A DNA stretch of 64,000 nucleotides, from the NCBI GenBank assembly GCA_016716225.1, contig JADJWT010000001.1, positions 620,001 to 684,000 of the forward strand. Direction: 5' to 3'. The notes below the pieces were generated by a model. It did no database searches. It was not told the DNA's origin and was given only the letters and a program-made list of their open reading frames with translations. Within the stretch, counting starts at the first letter, position 1, and each line of letters opens with the position of its first letter. The translations under genes were made by a program, and so were the position numbers. Below, in pieces: positions 7,820 through 17,505 of the stretch. This DNA comes from Ignavibacteriota bacterium (GTDB lineage Bacteria > Bacteroidota > Ignavibacteria > Ignavibacteriales > Melioribacteraceae).

Positions 7820-10162
7820 ATGAAAACACTTAAACAAATTTTACTACTAATATTTATCTCATTTTCTTATACATTTCCCCAATGGCAAAAACTGAATGAA
7901 GGAATTAAAGGCAATTATCCAACCCGATTGCAATTTGTAAATGATAATATTGGTTTCACACTTTTATATCCATCTACAATTTTAAGAACTTTAGATGCTG
8001 GAAATTCTTGGGAAGAACTGCAAATCAATCCGGATTTAAGCATAAATCAATTCAGTTTTATAAATAAAAATATTGGCTGGATAGTTTGTTCAAATAATAT
8101 AGCAACAAAATTAATAATTCAAAAAACTGAAAATGGTGGAATTACTTGGGAAACACAATTTGAAGAACCATACGAAAATTGGTACGGCTTAAACTCCTTA
8201 CAAACATTGGACGAAAATAATATTTATGGGACAAGTTACAACAAAATAATTTCTTCAAATGATGGAGGCGAAACTTGGGATGAAATTACACCGCAAGGAT
8301 TTATTGGTGAATATCGCAATATCAAATTTCTTTCTTCAAATCTTGGCTTTGTAAGTTTTTACAACAATATTAATTATGAACCGGCATTGCTAAAAACTGA
8401 AGACGGTGGAACATCTTGGAACTTACAACAATTTAAAGATTTAAGCAATATAAACGAAATTCTTTTTATTAGTGATTCAACCGGAATTTTTACGGCTCTT
8501 GATGATTCATCAAATAATGTAATTTTCAAAACTATTAACTCCGGTAAAAGTTGGGACCAAATATTTAAATCTGATTCAATTAGTTTTAACAATTTAAGAT
8601 TTATTGATGATCAAACATTTTACGGAACTACTTGGCAAGGAAGAAATTATGAAATTACTTATCTCAAAAGTTTTGATGGAGGTATAACTTGGAATTCCCA
8701 AAATCCAAAATTCCATTTTTACAATAATGAAAATATATTTCCACAGTTTTCTTTAAGTGATATTTATTTTAATTCCATTGGTGAAGGAATAATTATTGGA
8801 AGTCTTGGTTATTATATTACTGTTTTTAAAAGTTTGGATAACGGAATTAATTGGTACATGCAAAAATATTCTTGTCCATTTACTCAAATTAATTTTACAG
8901 ATTCATTACACGGTATTGCATTTGGCGGATATGAGGTTGACGGTTTTCATGTTTTAGATTCGTATGGACAAGTCTTTTCTACAACTGACGGCGGTAAATC
9001 GTGGGAAATTATTTCCGAAATTCCAACAAGAATTATTAAAGCAGATTTTATAAATGAAAACATTTCATATGTCCTAACAAAAACCGGTGACTGGGGAAAC
9101 ATTACAAATATTTTTAAAACGATAGACAGAGGAAATAACTTTTCTGATATAATTTCTTTTGAAACAGATTTTAAAGAGCATAATATTTTTGCATATGATT
9201 TTGCAATGTTCAATGAAAACAAAGGCTGGGTTGTTGGAAACTATAGTGATTCTTTATCATATGGTTCAATTATTATTGAAACAAATGACGGCTGCAAAAC
9301 TTGGCAAACTGTTTTTATTTCTCCGAGTTTAAATGATATTTACAAGAGGCTAACTTCTATTAGCATTATTGATTCAATCGTTTGGGCTGTAGGCGAAAGC
9401 GGACAAATTATAAAATACACCCCACAATTTGGTTGGAAAGAAATTAAAACAGATATTTATATTCCTCTGGAAAAAGTACTTTTTAAAGATGAATTAAACG
9501 GATGGATTTCCGGAGGATTTTATAATTCACAAGAATACCAATACTCATTATTTTCAACAACGGATGGCGGAAATTCTTGGAATAAAATGAACAACTTCAA
9601 TTATAAAATTAATGATATCGTTTTTACTGATTCTGAAAATGGAATTTTTATTGGAAATGATTCTGAATATAATGGTGTAATTTTCAAAACTTCTGATGGC
9701 GGAAAAAATCTAAAATTAGTTTTAGATAATCAAATTGGTGAATTGTACGATGTTGAAATTAAGGATAAAAATATTTGGATTTCTGGAAATTATGGCTTGT
9801 TGTTAAAATCTAAAGATTCAATTTTAACTTCTGTTGATGAAAAAAAATCAGTTCCGCAAAATCTAATATTACACCAAAATTATCCAAATCCGTTTAATCC
9901 AATTACAAATATAGAATACAGCATTCCAACAAATATGAAAAGTGAAATGTCAGATATAGTCTCAGACTTTAGTCTTAGTAAAATATCATTAAAGATCTAT
10001 GATATTTTAGGCAGAGAAATTAAAACACTTGTTAATGAAATTCAAAAACCCGGTAATTACAAAATTCAATTTGATGGGAGTAATCTTTCAAGTGGAGTTT
10101 ATTATTACCGAATAAAATACGATTCATTCCTTCAAACTAGAAAAATGTTATTGCTTAAGTGA
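7820..10162 (+). CDS. Secreted Ycf48/BNR-like beta-propeller protein with type IX sorting domain
   Basis: A 780-residue protein with a signal peptide (to ~21). Many repeats of the Ycf48/photosystem-assembly or sortilin-like blade follow, recognisable by T-x-D-G-G-x-S/T-W (TLDAGNSWEEL, SNDGGETWDEI, TEDGGTSWNL, SFDGGITWNS, TTDGGKSWEII, TTDGGNSWNKM). The C-terminus is a sorting domain (NYPNPFNPITNIEYSIP, KIYDILGREIKTLV). Despite the family name there is no photosynthetic context; such propellers are common in exported proteins of this phylum. Its sorting-domain linker carries an extra stretch around 9940-9990 that looks like a decayed palindromic insert. Confidence 0.75.
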   Translation: MKTLKQILLLIFISFSYTFPQWQKLNEGIKGNYPTRLQFVNDNIGFTLLYPSTILRTLDAGNSWEELQINPDLSINQFSFINKNIGWIVCSNNIATKLIIQKTENGGITWETQFEEPYENWYGLNSLQTLDENNIYGTSYNKIISSNDGGETWDEITPQGFIGEYRNIKFLSSNLGFVSFYNNINYEPALLKTEDGGTSWNLQQFKDLSNINEILFISDSTGIFTALDDSSNNVIFKTINSGKSWDQIFKSDSISFNNLRFIDDQTFYGTTWQGRNYEITYLKSFDGGITWNSQNPKFHFYNNENIFPQFSLSDIYFNSIGEGIIIGSLGYYITVFKSLDNGINWYMQKYSCPFTQINFTDSLHGIAFGGYEVDGFHVLDSYGQVFSTTDGGKSWEIISEIPTRIIKADFINENISYVLTKTGDWGNITNIFKTIDRGNNFSDIISFETDFKEHNIFAYDFAMFNENKGWVVGNYSDSLSYGSIIIETNDGCKTWQTVFISPSLNDIYKRLTSISIIDSIVWAVGESGQIIKYTPQFGWKEIKTDIYIPLEKVLFKDELNGWISGGFYNSQEYQYSLFSTTDGGNSWNKMNNFNYKINDIVFTDSENGIFIGNDSEYNGVIFKTSDGGKNLKLVLDNQIGELYDVEIKDKNIWISGNYGLLLKSKDSILTSVDEKKSVPQNLILHQNYPNPFNPITNIEYSIPTNMKSEMSDIVSDFSLSKISLKIYDILGREIKTLVNEIQKPGNYKIQFDGSNLSSGVYYYRIKYDSFLQTRKMLLLK
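9958..9975. repeat. Degenerate palindromic insert in the sorting domain of the Ycf48-like gene
   Basis: AGTCT (9958-9962), AGACT (9964-9968) and AGTCT (9971-9975) form overlapping inverted repeats. They sit within a linker that is longer than that of the uninterrupted 2495 protein. The position matches the better preserved elements at 1296, 7604 and 14612. The signal is short, so this copy is the least certain. Confidence 0.45.
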
Positions 10163-10172
10163 AAGAAACAAA

Positions 10173-13100
10173 TTGATGAAAATTATATTTAAATACTTTC
10201 TTATTATTCTATTTGTATTTACAAATAAAAATTTAACTCAGCAAAATCCTAAAATATTTATTAACGAAATTCTTGCATCGAATGTTTCTGTTGATGCGGA
10301 TATTGTTGACTTTGACGACTATTCAGATTGGATTGAAATTTATAATGATGAAATTTTTGATGTTGACATTTCCGGATTTTATTTAACCGATAATTTTAAT
10401 AATCCAACTAAATGGGAAATTCCTTCCGGAACAATCATTAATGCAAAAGGTTTTTTAAGATTTTGGGCAGATGGATTTGATAATTATCCCGGACAAACTT
10501 TCAGACGAGATTATTATCCTTATGATTATTTTACAACAAAATATTATCATTTAAATTTTAGTTTAAGCAGATCATCGGAAGAAATAGGATTTTTCTCCCC
10601 AGATACAATTCTTGTCGATTCAGTTTCATATAATTTACAGTTGCAAGATATTTCAATGGGAAGAAAACCCGATGGTTCATCCAACTGGTTTTATTTTGGT
10701 GAGCCGACACCAAAGGCTTCGAATATTACTGAAGGAATATTAAATACAAATTATTCTGCTGAACCAAACATTTCGTTAGAAAGCGGAAATTATAATTCAC
10801 CACAAAATGTTTCAATCACTTCAACCAATACAAATTCGTTAATAAAATTTACTTTGGATGGTTCAAGTCCAACGAGCAATTCCGAGACTTATATAAGCCC
10901 AATTTTAATTGATAAAAATTCAGTTTTGAAAGTAAGAGTTTTCGAAGAAAATAAACTTCCAAGTAAAATAATTACCAAATCATATTTTGTAAATGAAAAT
11001 TTTTCTATTCCGGTAATTTCGTTATCAACAGAACCAAGTATTTTATTTGATAATTCATTTGGAATTTATTCTAATAATTTCAAAGAAAGAGAAATTCCTA
11101 TTAGTATTGATTTAATTGAGCCAAATGGAAATTTGGGAATAAGTTTAAATGCCGGATTAAGATTAACGGGACAAGCTTCTTTATTCTATCCGCAAAAATC
11201 ATTTACAATTTCTGCTGATAACAGATTCGGTTTTGATGAAATTGATTACAAATTTTTTAGTGAAAGAAATTACACAATTTTTAATTCCATTTATTTAAGA
11301 AATGCTGGTGTGCCGGATAATCGTTCAACATTTTTTAGAGATGCACTTCAGCACAGTTTAGTGATAAATAAAATTGATATTGACTGCCAAGCTTACCAAC
11401 CTTCGCTGGTTTTTATTAACGGAAACTATTGGGGAATTTATAATATCAGAGAAAAAATTGATAATAATTATTTATTTGCACTTCACAATGTAAACCCGGA
11501 AAACATAGATTTGCTAGAATATAACGGTAATTCAATTCCCGAAGTTATGGAAGGCGATGCAGATAATTATAATTCATTTTATTCATTTATTGAAAATTCC
11601 GATTTAACAATTGAGGAAAATTATAACACTGTTACGAACTGGATGGATATTGATGAATATATAAATTATCAAATAAGCGAAATATTTTTTGATAATGTTT
11701 TTTGGCCCGAACAAAATATGAGAATGTGGCGTGAGAAAAAAGACGGCGCTAAATGGCGATGGATATTGCACGATCTTGATTTTGGCTTTGGAATGCCGAA
11801 TCAGCGTTCAATCGGTTATGCAAATAATTCTTTAAAATTAGCAACTTCAACAAAAATTAATAATGAATTCACTCCTCCGATGTGGTCAACTTTAATTTTT
11901 AGAAAACTTCTTACAAATAATGATTTTAAAACAATATTCATTCAAAGATTTTCAAGTTATTTAAATTCAATATTTCACCAAGATACAATTCTTTCAAATA
12001 TTGATAAGCTCAGAAATGCAATTGCTCCAGAAATGCCAAAGCATATTAGTCGATGGAGAAACGGCGAATACTATTACGGAAATCCAATTCAAAGTTTATC
12101 TGAATGGCAAAGTAATATAAATGTAATGAAAGAATTTGGAGAGAATCGTCAATTCCATCAGCGCCAGCAAATAATTGATTTTTTTAATTTATCGGGTTTG
12201 TCAATTGTTACAATCAATTTTGAAAATGAAAACTTGGGAAATGTCTTAATTAATTCTGTTGAAACAGTTTACAAAAGTTCAACAAATATTTATTTCAAGG
12301 ATATTCCGATTGAATTAAAAGCTGTTCCAGATGTTGGACTTAAATTTGTAAAATGGATTGGTGTTGCTCAAGAATTAGAAAATCAAAATCCATTAATTTT
12401 TCCAATTGTCGAAGATTCACTAAACATATCTGCACAATTTGAACCAATTTCAATTAACACAATTCCAAATGTAATTTCATCTAATACCACATTGAGTTTT
12501 ACAAATTCTCCTTATTATGCATTAGGAAATATTAAAGTAGATTCAAATGTTACACTAACAATAGAAAGTGGTGCAGAGATTTTAATGCCGGAAAATTCCA
12601 AAATTTTACTAAATGGTTGTTTATTAATTAACGGAACTGAAGAAAACCCAGTTATTATAAAAACTAACGAATCTTCAAATAATTGGGGTGCTTTGTGTAT
12701 TGTTAATTCAACCGATTCATCAATTATTAAGAATCTTAAAATTATTGGAGCAACAAAAGGATTTGATAATTCAAGAGATAGAGCTGCTATATCTACTTAT
12801 AATTCTAATGTTTATCTAGAAGGAATAACTGTTGAAAATGTTCAAGCTCCAATTTTTTCTCAATACGGCAATATTACAATAAAAAATTCTAAACTCAATA
12901 CTGAATATTCGGGAGATTTAATAAATATCAAAAAAGCAAATTTTGCGCTTGTTGAAAATTGTGAACTTATCGGGAATGATCAATTTGATTCTGATGGAAT
13001 TGATTATGATGAAATAAATTCGGGAATAATTAGAAATAATAAAATTTATAATATTTACGGCTTTAACAGCGATGCAATTGATTTGGGCGAAGGTGCAAAA

Positions 13101-13493
13101 AATATTTTAATTGAGAACAATATAATTTTTAATGTAAATGATAAAGGCGTATCGATAGGAAACAGTTCATCCGGAATAATTAAAAGAAATGTAATTGCAA
13201 ATTGCGGAATGGGAATTGGAATAAAAGATCATAATTCATACGGATATAGTTTAAATAATACATTTTACGGAAATCAGTATGCTGTTGCATGTTTCGAAAA
13301 AAATATTGGTGAAGGCGGAGGAAATGCTGATGTTATTAATTGCATTCTTGCCGATAGCAAAACTTCAGCAATTTTAATTGATGAATTATCCAACATAAAT
13401 ATTTCTTATTCTCTTTCAAATACGGAAGAATTAACCGGAATAAATAATTTAAAGCTGAACCAAAATTTATTAATAATTTATTTTTATCAATAA
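10173..13493 (+). CDS. Lamin-tail / CotH-like / right-handed beta-helix secreted protein, N-terminal part of a frameshifted gene
   Basis: 1106 residues with a signal peptide (to ~24). Domains in order: lamin-tail domain (~28-190, IFINEILASN, DYSDWIEIYN); chitobiase-C-like segment (~205-280, IKFTLDGSSPTS); CotH-kinase-like region (~290-660, YWGIYNIREKID, WRWILHDLDFGFG); and a right-handed beta-helix (~800-1100). The frame ends abruptly at 13493 with an unlikely tail. Restoring one base near 13454 (AAGCT to AAGGCT) continues the protein as AEPKFINNLFLSINSPAINS straight into the 13652 frame. The full protein would be ~1560 residues ending in a sorting domain. CotH-type domains are known as protein kinases in spore coats; here the role is unknown. 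Confidence 0.75.
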   Translation: MMKIIFKYFLIILFVFTNKNLTQQNPKIFINEILASNVSVDADIVDFDDYSDWIEIYNDEIFDVDISGFYLTDNFNNPTKWEIPSGTIINAKGFLRFWADGFDNYPGQTFRRDYYPYDYFTTKYYHLNFSLSRSSEEIGFFSPDTILVDSVSYNLQLQDISMGRKPDGSSNWFYFGEPTPKASNITEGILNTNYSAEPNISLESGNYNSPQNVSITSTNTNSLIKFTLDGSSPTSNSETYISPILIDKNSVLKVRVFEENKLPSKIITKSYFVNENFSIPVISLSTEPSILFDNSFGIYSNNFKEREIPISIDLIEPNGNLGISLNAGLRLTGQASLFYPQKSFTISADNRFGFDEIDYKFFSERNYTIFNSIYLRNAGVPDNRSTFFRDALQHSLVINKIDIDCQAYQPSLVFINGNYWGIYNIREKIDNNYLFALHNVNPENIDLLEYNGNSIPEVMEGDADNYNSFYSFIENSDLTIEENYNTVTNWMDIDEYINYQISEIFFDNVFWPEQNMRMWREKKDGAKWRWILHDLDFGFGMPNQRSIGYANNSLKLATSTKINNEFTPPMWSTLIFRKLLTNNDFKTIFIQRFSSYLNSIFHQDTILSNIDKLRNAIAPEMPKHISRWRNGEYYYGNPIQSLSEWQSNINVMKEFGENRQFHQRQQIIDFFNLSGLSIVTINFENENLGNVLINSVETVYKSSTNIYFKDIPIELKAVPDVGLKFVKWIGVAQELENQNPLIFPIVEDSLNISAQFEPISINTIPNVISSNTTLSFTNSPYYALGNIKVDSNVTLTIESGAEILMPENSKILLNGCLLINGTEENPVIIKTNESSNNWGALCIVNSTDSSIIKNLKIIGATKGFDNSRDRAAISTYNSNVYLEGITVENVQAPIFSQYGNITIKNSKLNTEYSGDLINIKKANFALVENCELIGNDQFDSDGIDYDEINSGIIRNNKIYNIYGFNSDAIDLGEGAKNILIENNIIFNVNDKGVSIGNSSSGIIKRNVIANCGMGIGIKDHNSYGYSLNNTFYGNQYAVACFEKNIGEGGGNADVINCILADSKTSAILIDELSNINISYSLSNTEELTGINNLKLNQNLLIIYFYQ

Positions 13494-13651
13494 ATTCTCC
13501 GGCAATAAATTCCGGTGATCCAAATTCACCTTATGATATTGACGGAAGCATTTCAGATATTGGCGCATATCCGTTTGATCAATTTAAACAAACAAATTTA
13601 ATTTTAAATGAAATTCATTACAACCCGGCAAATGGAGAAGATTTTAAATTT

Positions 13652-14857
13652 GTGGAAATTTATAACAGAGGAAAATCTTCTGTAAATTTAAATAACTTTA
13701 AATTTTCCGGAGATATAAATTTCACTTTTGAAAATGCAACTATTGCTTCCGGTGAATATTTAATAGTTGCAAAAAATAAAAATGTATATGAAGGAAATAA
13801 TTATAAAGTATTCCAATGGCATAATGGAAATTTGAAAAATTTTCTTGGCAATATTTCACTTTTTGATAATTACGATAACATTATTGATTTTGTAAATTAT
13901 GACAATAAATATTGGTGGCCTCAAGAACCAAATGGGAAAGGACCTTCACTGGAATTGCAAAATATTTCATATGAAAATATGGTTTCGAAAAATTGGAAAA
14001 GCAGCAACAGCGTTGGTGGATCGCCTGGAAAATCTAATAACTCAAATCTGCTTAGCAATATTTTTATTAACGAATTTTTAACAAGCAATGATAATTTTAA
14101 TAAAGATGAATTCAATGAATTTGACGACTGGATAGAAATTTTTAACAATAATGATTTCCCAATAAATATTGGCGGAATGTATATTACTGATAATTTTAAT
14201 AATCTTTGTAAATTCCAAATTTCGTACAATTCAACAGAAGCAACAATAATTCCCGCAAAAAAACATATTATACTTTGGGCAGATGAACAAGCCGAACAAG
14301 GAATTTTTCATTTAAATTTTAAACTTGATAAAGATGGTGAAGAAATTGCATTAGTTCAAGTAATTGATAATGATACTTTGTTTATTGATTCGCTGACTTA
14401 TTCAGAACAGACAAACAATATTTCTTTTGGAAGATTTCCGGATGGAACAAATAATTGGCAGTTTATTAATTTTCCAACTCCGGCGGACAGCAATAAAAAT
14501 ATTACTGATATTGATGATGAAAAAAAATTATCGACAACATTTTCTCTTTCACAAAATTACCCAAATCCATTTAACCCAACTACAACAATAGAATATAGTA
14601 TTCCGCAATCTGTCATGCTGAATTCATTTCAGCATCTTAATAATTCTGAGATCCCAAATCAAGTTCGGGATGACAATGTAAAATTAATTGTGTATGATAT
14701 TTTAGGAAGAGAAGTTGCAACTTTAGTTAATCAAAAACAAAAACCCGGAAATTACAAAATTGATTTTGATGCAAACCAATTATCAAGTGGAATTTATTTG
14801 TATCAATTAAAATCCGGGACTTTTATTCAAACTAAGAAAATGATAGTTTTAAAATAA
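13652..14857 (+). CDS. C-terminal part of the same frameshifted gene: two lamin-tail domains and a type IX sorting domain
   Basis: The frame is open from about 13455 and continues the 10173 protein after a single missing base. The GTG at 13652 is only the first start-like codon and is unlikely to be a real start: no ribosome site, no signal peptide. The 401 residues hold the end of one lamin-tail domain, a second one (~135-270, IFINEFLTSND, FDDWIEIFNNND), and a sorting domain (NYPNPFNPTTTIEYSIP, LIVYDILGREVATLV). A palindromic element (14612-14674) interrupts the linker. Whether the shift is genuine or a sequencing error cannot be told from one sequence. Confidence 0.7.
   Translation: MEIYNRGKSSVNLNNFKFSGDINFTFENATIASGEYLIVAKNKNVYEGNNYKVFQWHNGNLKNFLGNISLFDNYDNIIDFVNYDNKYWWPQEPNGKGPSLELQNISYENMVSKNWKSSNSVGGSPGKSNNSNLLSNIFINEFLTSNDNFNKDEFNEFDDWIEIFNNNDFPINIGGMYITDNFNNLCKFQISYNSTEATIIPAKKHIILWADEQAEQGIFHLNFKLDKDGEEIALVQVIDNDTLFIDSLTYSEQTNNISFGRFPDGTNNWQFINFPTPADSNKNITDIDDEKKLSTTFSLSQNYPNPFNPTTTIEYSIPQSVMLNSFQHLNNSEIPNQVRDDNVKLIVYDILGREVATLVNQKQKPGNYKIDFDANQLSSGIYLYQLKSGTFIQTKKMIVLK
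14612..14674 (+). repeat. Palindromic element inserted in frame in the lamin-tail protein gene
   Basis: A 63-bp element (exactly 21 codons) with ends GTCAT (14612-14616) and ATGAC (14670-14674). The first hairpin GCTGAA/TTCAGC is identical to the copy at 1296. The second stem, ATCCCAAA (14651-14658) with TTCGGGAT (14664-14671), has one mismatch. It encodes VMLNSFQH, then a longer loop, then IPNQVRDD. It occupies the same sorting-domain linker as the other inserts. Confidence 0.8.
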
Positions 14858-14880
14858 TTATAAACTATTATTCGTATTAA

Positions 14881-15519
14881 ATGAAAAATAATTCCTCTCT
14901 GTTAAATTCTTTGGAATCTGAAATAAGAAAGATTTTCTTAAAATTAAATTCAATTGAAAAAATTCAATTATTCTTAGATTCTGTAAAATACAGTTCCGAT
15001 TCAATTTATAGATGTCCCTTGAGAGTTTTTAATGAAAAAGTCGGGCATTGTTTTGATGGAGCCGTTTTCGCCGCATCAGCATTGAGTCAAATCGGATTTC
15101 AACCAATAATTTTAGATATGCTGCCAAACAAAAGAGATGATGATCACATTCTTGCTTTATTTAAAATTGATAATCATTGGGGAGCAATTGCAAAATCAAA
15201 TTTTGTTGGATTAAGATTTCGTGAACCAATTTATAAAACATTACGGGAATTAGTTCTTTCATATTTTGAACAATATTACAATACTGCAAAAGAAAAAACT
15301 TTACGTGGTTACACGGTTCCGTTAAATTTGAAAATTTTTGATAAATATAATTGGCGGACTGATGATAACACAATGGAATTGATTGCACAAAAATTAGATA
15401 AAATCCGCAAGTTTAAATTGATGACAGCAAAAATGGAAAAACGATTATTACAAGTTGATGATAGAACTTATTCCGCCGGTTTAATTGGTGTAAATGAAGC
15501 GGGTTTATTTAAACCATAA
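14881..15519 (+). CDS. Transglutaminase-like cysteine protein, probably cytoplasmic
   Basis: 212 residues without a signal peptide. Residues 55-100 have a transglutaminase-like (papain-fold) triad pattern: C57 in VGHCFDGAVFAASAL, H89 in DDDHILALF, and D97 before NHWGAIA. Such proteins are hydrolases or peptidases of varied substrate; nothing here defines one. It follows the secreted cluster on the same strand with 23 bp between. Confidence is good for the fold class and low for any specific role. Confidence 0.65.
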   Translation: MKNNSSLLNSLESEIRKIFLKLNSIEKIQLFLDSVKYSSDSIYRCPLRVFNEKVGHCFDGAVFAASALSQIGFQPIILDMLPNKRDDDHILALFKIDNHWGAIAKSNFVGLRFREPIYKTLRELVLSYFEQYYNTAKEKTLRGYTVPLNLKIFDKYNWRTDDNTMELIAQKLDKIRKFKLMTAKMEKRLLQVDDRTYSAGLIGVNEAGLFKP

Positions 15520-15539
15520 GATTTATGAAGTTCTAAAAA

Positions 15540-15680
15540 CTTCAAATCGTAAAAAACAAATTATAAATAATCTCCAAGAGCCAAAATTCAAAAGATCAAA
15601 ATTTAATTTTGGAATTTTATTTTTTTGAATTTGGAATTTATTTGTTATTTCGTACTTGTTGTTTGAGATTTTTGAGATGC
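15540..15680. repeat. Degenerate intergenic inverted repeat
   Basis: The gap between the transglutaminase-like gene and the convergent rlmI-like gene contains AT-rich stretches that are roughly reverse complements. ACAAATTATAAATAATCTCC (about 15557) is mirrored by TTTGGAATTTATTTGT (about 15630), with AAAATTC/GAATTT pairs inside. It resembles the multi-arm intergenic repeats found elsewhere in this window but is too diverged to define exact ends. Confidence 0.35.
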
Positions 15681-15687
15681 TTTTTAT

Positions 15688-16872
15688 TTATTCAGCATAA
15701 CAAATCAATCCTTTCAAATATAATCCTTCCGGAAAATTTGAAGCAACAGGATGATCTTCAGATTGCGTAAGCCATTTAATAATTTTTACATTTCTTCCCG
15801 CATCAATTGCAGCATCAGAAACAATTTTTTGAAACAATTCTCTTTCCATTAATCCCGAACAAGAAAACGTAAAAAGAACTCCACCTTGATTTAAGATTTT
15901 AAACGCAAGCATATTAATATCTTTATATCCTCTGCTCGCCTTATCAATATTTGCTTTGGACTCAATAAATTTAGGCGGATCAAGAATTATCAAATCAAAT
16001 AAATTGTTTTCATCACGATATTTTCTCAATATTTTGAAAACATCTCCTTCTACATTTTTAATTTTTTCTTTAGAAAAATTATTTAACTCAATATTCTTCA
16101 ACAATAATTTCAAGGCATCAGAGGACGAATCAATATTTGTAACTGAATTTGCCCCGGTTATTAGTGCATAAAGACTAAATCCTCCGGAATATGAAAAACA
16201 ATTCAGAACATTTTTTTCTTTGGTAAATTCTGAAATTATTTTTCTGTTATCTCTTTGATCTAAATAAAAACCGGTTTTATGTCCCTTTTTAACATCGACA
16301 AAAATCTTAATTCCATTTTCTAACATTTCAATTAATTCCGGAGGTTCTTCGCCAAATAAATTTCCAATTTTAGATTCTAGTCCCTCTTTTTTACGAACAT
16401 CAACATCTGATCTTTCAAAAATTCCTTTTGTTGGAATTACATTTTTTACCGCTTCAATAATTTCACTTTTCCAAAATTCTGCTCCGGCAGATAAAAATTG
16501 TAAGACTAAAAATTCAGAATATTTATCTAAAATTATTCCCGGCAAATTATCAGATTCTGAATTTACTATTCTAAACGAATTTGTATTTTTTTCAATTATT
16601 GAATTTCTTAAATTAAACGAGGATTTAATTTTTGATTCAAAAAATTTTCGATCAATAATTTCGGATTCATCAAAAGTCCATATTCTAACTCTAATTTGCG
16701 ATTGAATTGAAAAAGCTCCTCTTCCCAACCAAATATTTTTTGATGAAAAAACTTCAACAGTTTCACCGTTTCGCGGATTTCCCAAAACTTTTTCAATTGC
16801 TCCGGAAAAAACCCAAGGATGTTTCCTTAAAAGTGATTTTTCTCGAGCCGGTTTTAAAATTACTTTTATCAT
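15688..16872 (-). CDS. rlmI: Class I SAM-dependent rRNA (cytosine-C5) methyltransferase, RlmI-like
   Basis: 394 residues, normal length for the RlmI/YccW family, which makes m5C in 23S rRNA. An N-terminal PUA-like domain (~1-75, HPWVFSGAIEKV) leads to the hallmark GFYLDQRDNR (201-210). The SAM-binding stretch NVLNCFSYSGGFSLYAL (~221-237) and the motif DLIILDPPKF (293-302) follow. A C-terminal FSCSG motif provides the catalytic cysteine region. It is convergent with the preceding gene and divergent from the TlpA gene. The precise target base is inferred from the family. Confidence 0.85.
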   Translation of the reverse strand: MIKVILKPAREKSLLRKHPWVFSGAIEKVLGNPRNGETVEVFSSKNIWLGRGAFSIQSQIRVRIWTFDESEIIDRKFFESKIKSSFNLRNSIIEKNTNSFRIVNSESDNLPGIILDKYSEFLVLQFLSAGAEFWKSEIIEAVKNVIPTKGIFERSDVDVRKKEGLESKIGNLFGEEPPELIEMLENGIKIFVDVKKGHKTGFYLDQRDNRKIISEFTKEKNVLNCFSYSGGFSLYALITGANSVTNIDSSSDALKLLLKNIELNNFSKEKIKNVEGDVFKILRKYRDENNLFDLIILDPPKFIESKANIDKASRGYKDINMLAFKILNQGGVLFTFSCSGLMERELFQKIVSDAAIDAGRNVKIIKWLTQSEDHPVASNFPEGLYLKGLICYAE

Positions 16873-17022
16873 TATAATCTTCTAAATATTTGATTTCTAA
16901 AATAGTTAAATCAGAACTTCTTTCACATTTATTAAAATGATTCTTAATAATTGACTTTTTCTTTTGCCATTTTTTTTTGCATATTGATTAAAAGATATTT
17001 TGTCCAATAATTTTAGATTTAT

Positions 17023-17505
17023 ATGAAAATAAAATTTGCTATACTTGGTTTAATTTTTTGTTCAGAAATAATTTTTGCGCAAAACAAAATTGATTTTACT
17101 GCCCAAACTTTAGAAAATAAAAACATAAAATTTTCTGAAATTTTAAAAGACTCACCAACACTTATAAGTTTTTGGGCTTTGTGGTGCAAGCCTTGCAGAA
17201 CTGAAATGAAATATCTTGAAGATTATTTCGAAAAATATAAAAGTAAAGGTTTTAATATAATTGGAATAAATCAAGATTCGCCAAGAAGTTTGGCAAAAGT
17301 AAAATCTTTTGTTGCTACACACAAAGTTTCATTCCCTATTGTGCTTGATCCAAATCAAGAAATTTTTCAAAAATTTAATGGTCAATCAATTCCGTTAACA
17401 GTTTTATTTAACAAAAATGGCGAAATTGTCTATTCCCACATTGGCTATTTGCCCGGCGATGAAATTAAACTTGAAAAAGAGATTATTAAATTATTGGAGA
17501 ATTAA
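17023..17505 (+). CDS. TlpA/ResA-like thioredoxin-fold protein, exported
   Basis: 160 residues with a signal peptide ending near FAQ (20). A thioredoxin fold carries the redox motif W-C55-K-P-C58 (FWALWCKPCRTEM) and the cis-proline region QSIPLTVLF. The AhpC/TSA-like TlpA layout suggests thiol-disulfide exchange in the periplasm. The next gene (outer-membrane protein) begins directly after its stop, and a second CxxC protein follows, so the three may act together on exported proteins. Confidence 0.8.
   Translation: MKIKFAILGLIFCSEIIFAQNKIDFTAQTLENKNIKFSEILKDSPTLISFWALWCKPCRTEMKYLEDYFEKYKSKGFNIIGINQDSPRSLAKVKSFVATHKVSFPIVLDPNQEIFQKFNGQSIPLTVLFNKNGEIVYSHIGYLPGDEIKLEKEIIKLLEN

Noticed and set aside
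7820..10162. Photosystem II assembly factor annotation for the Ycf48-like protein
   Set aside because: The repeats match the Ycf48 blade, but there is no photosynthesis context and the protein carries a type IX sorting domain, so that function should not be transferred.
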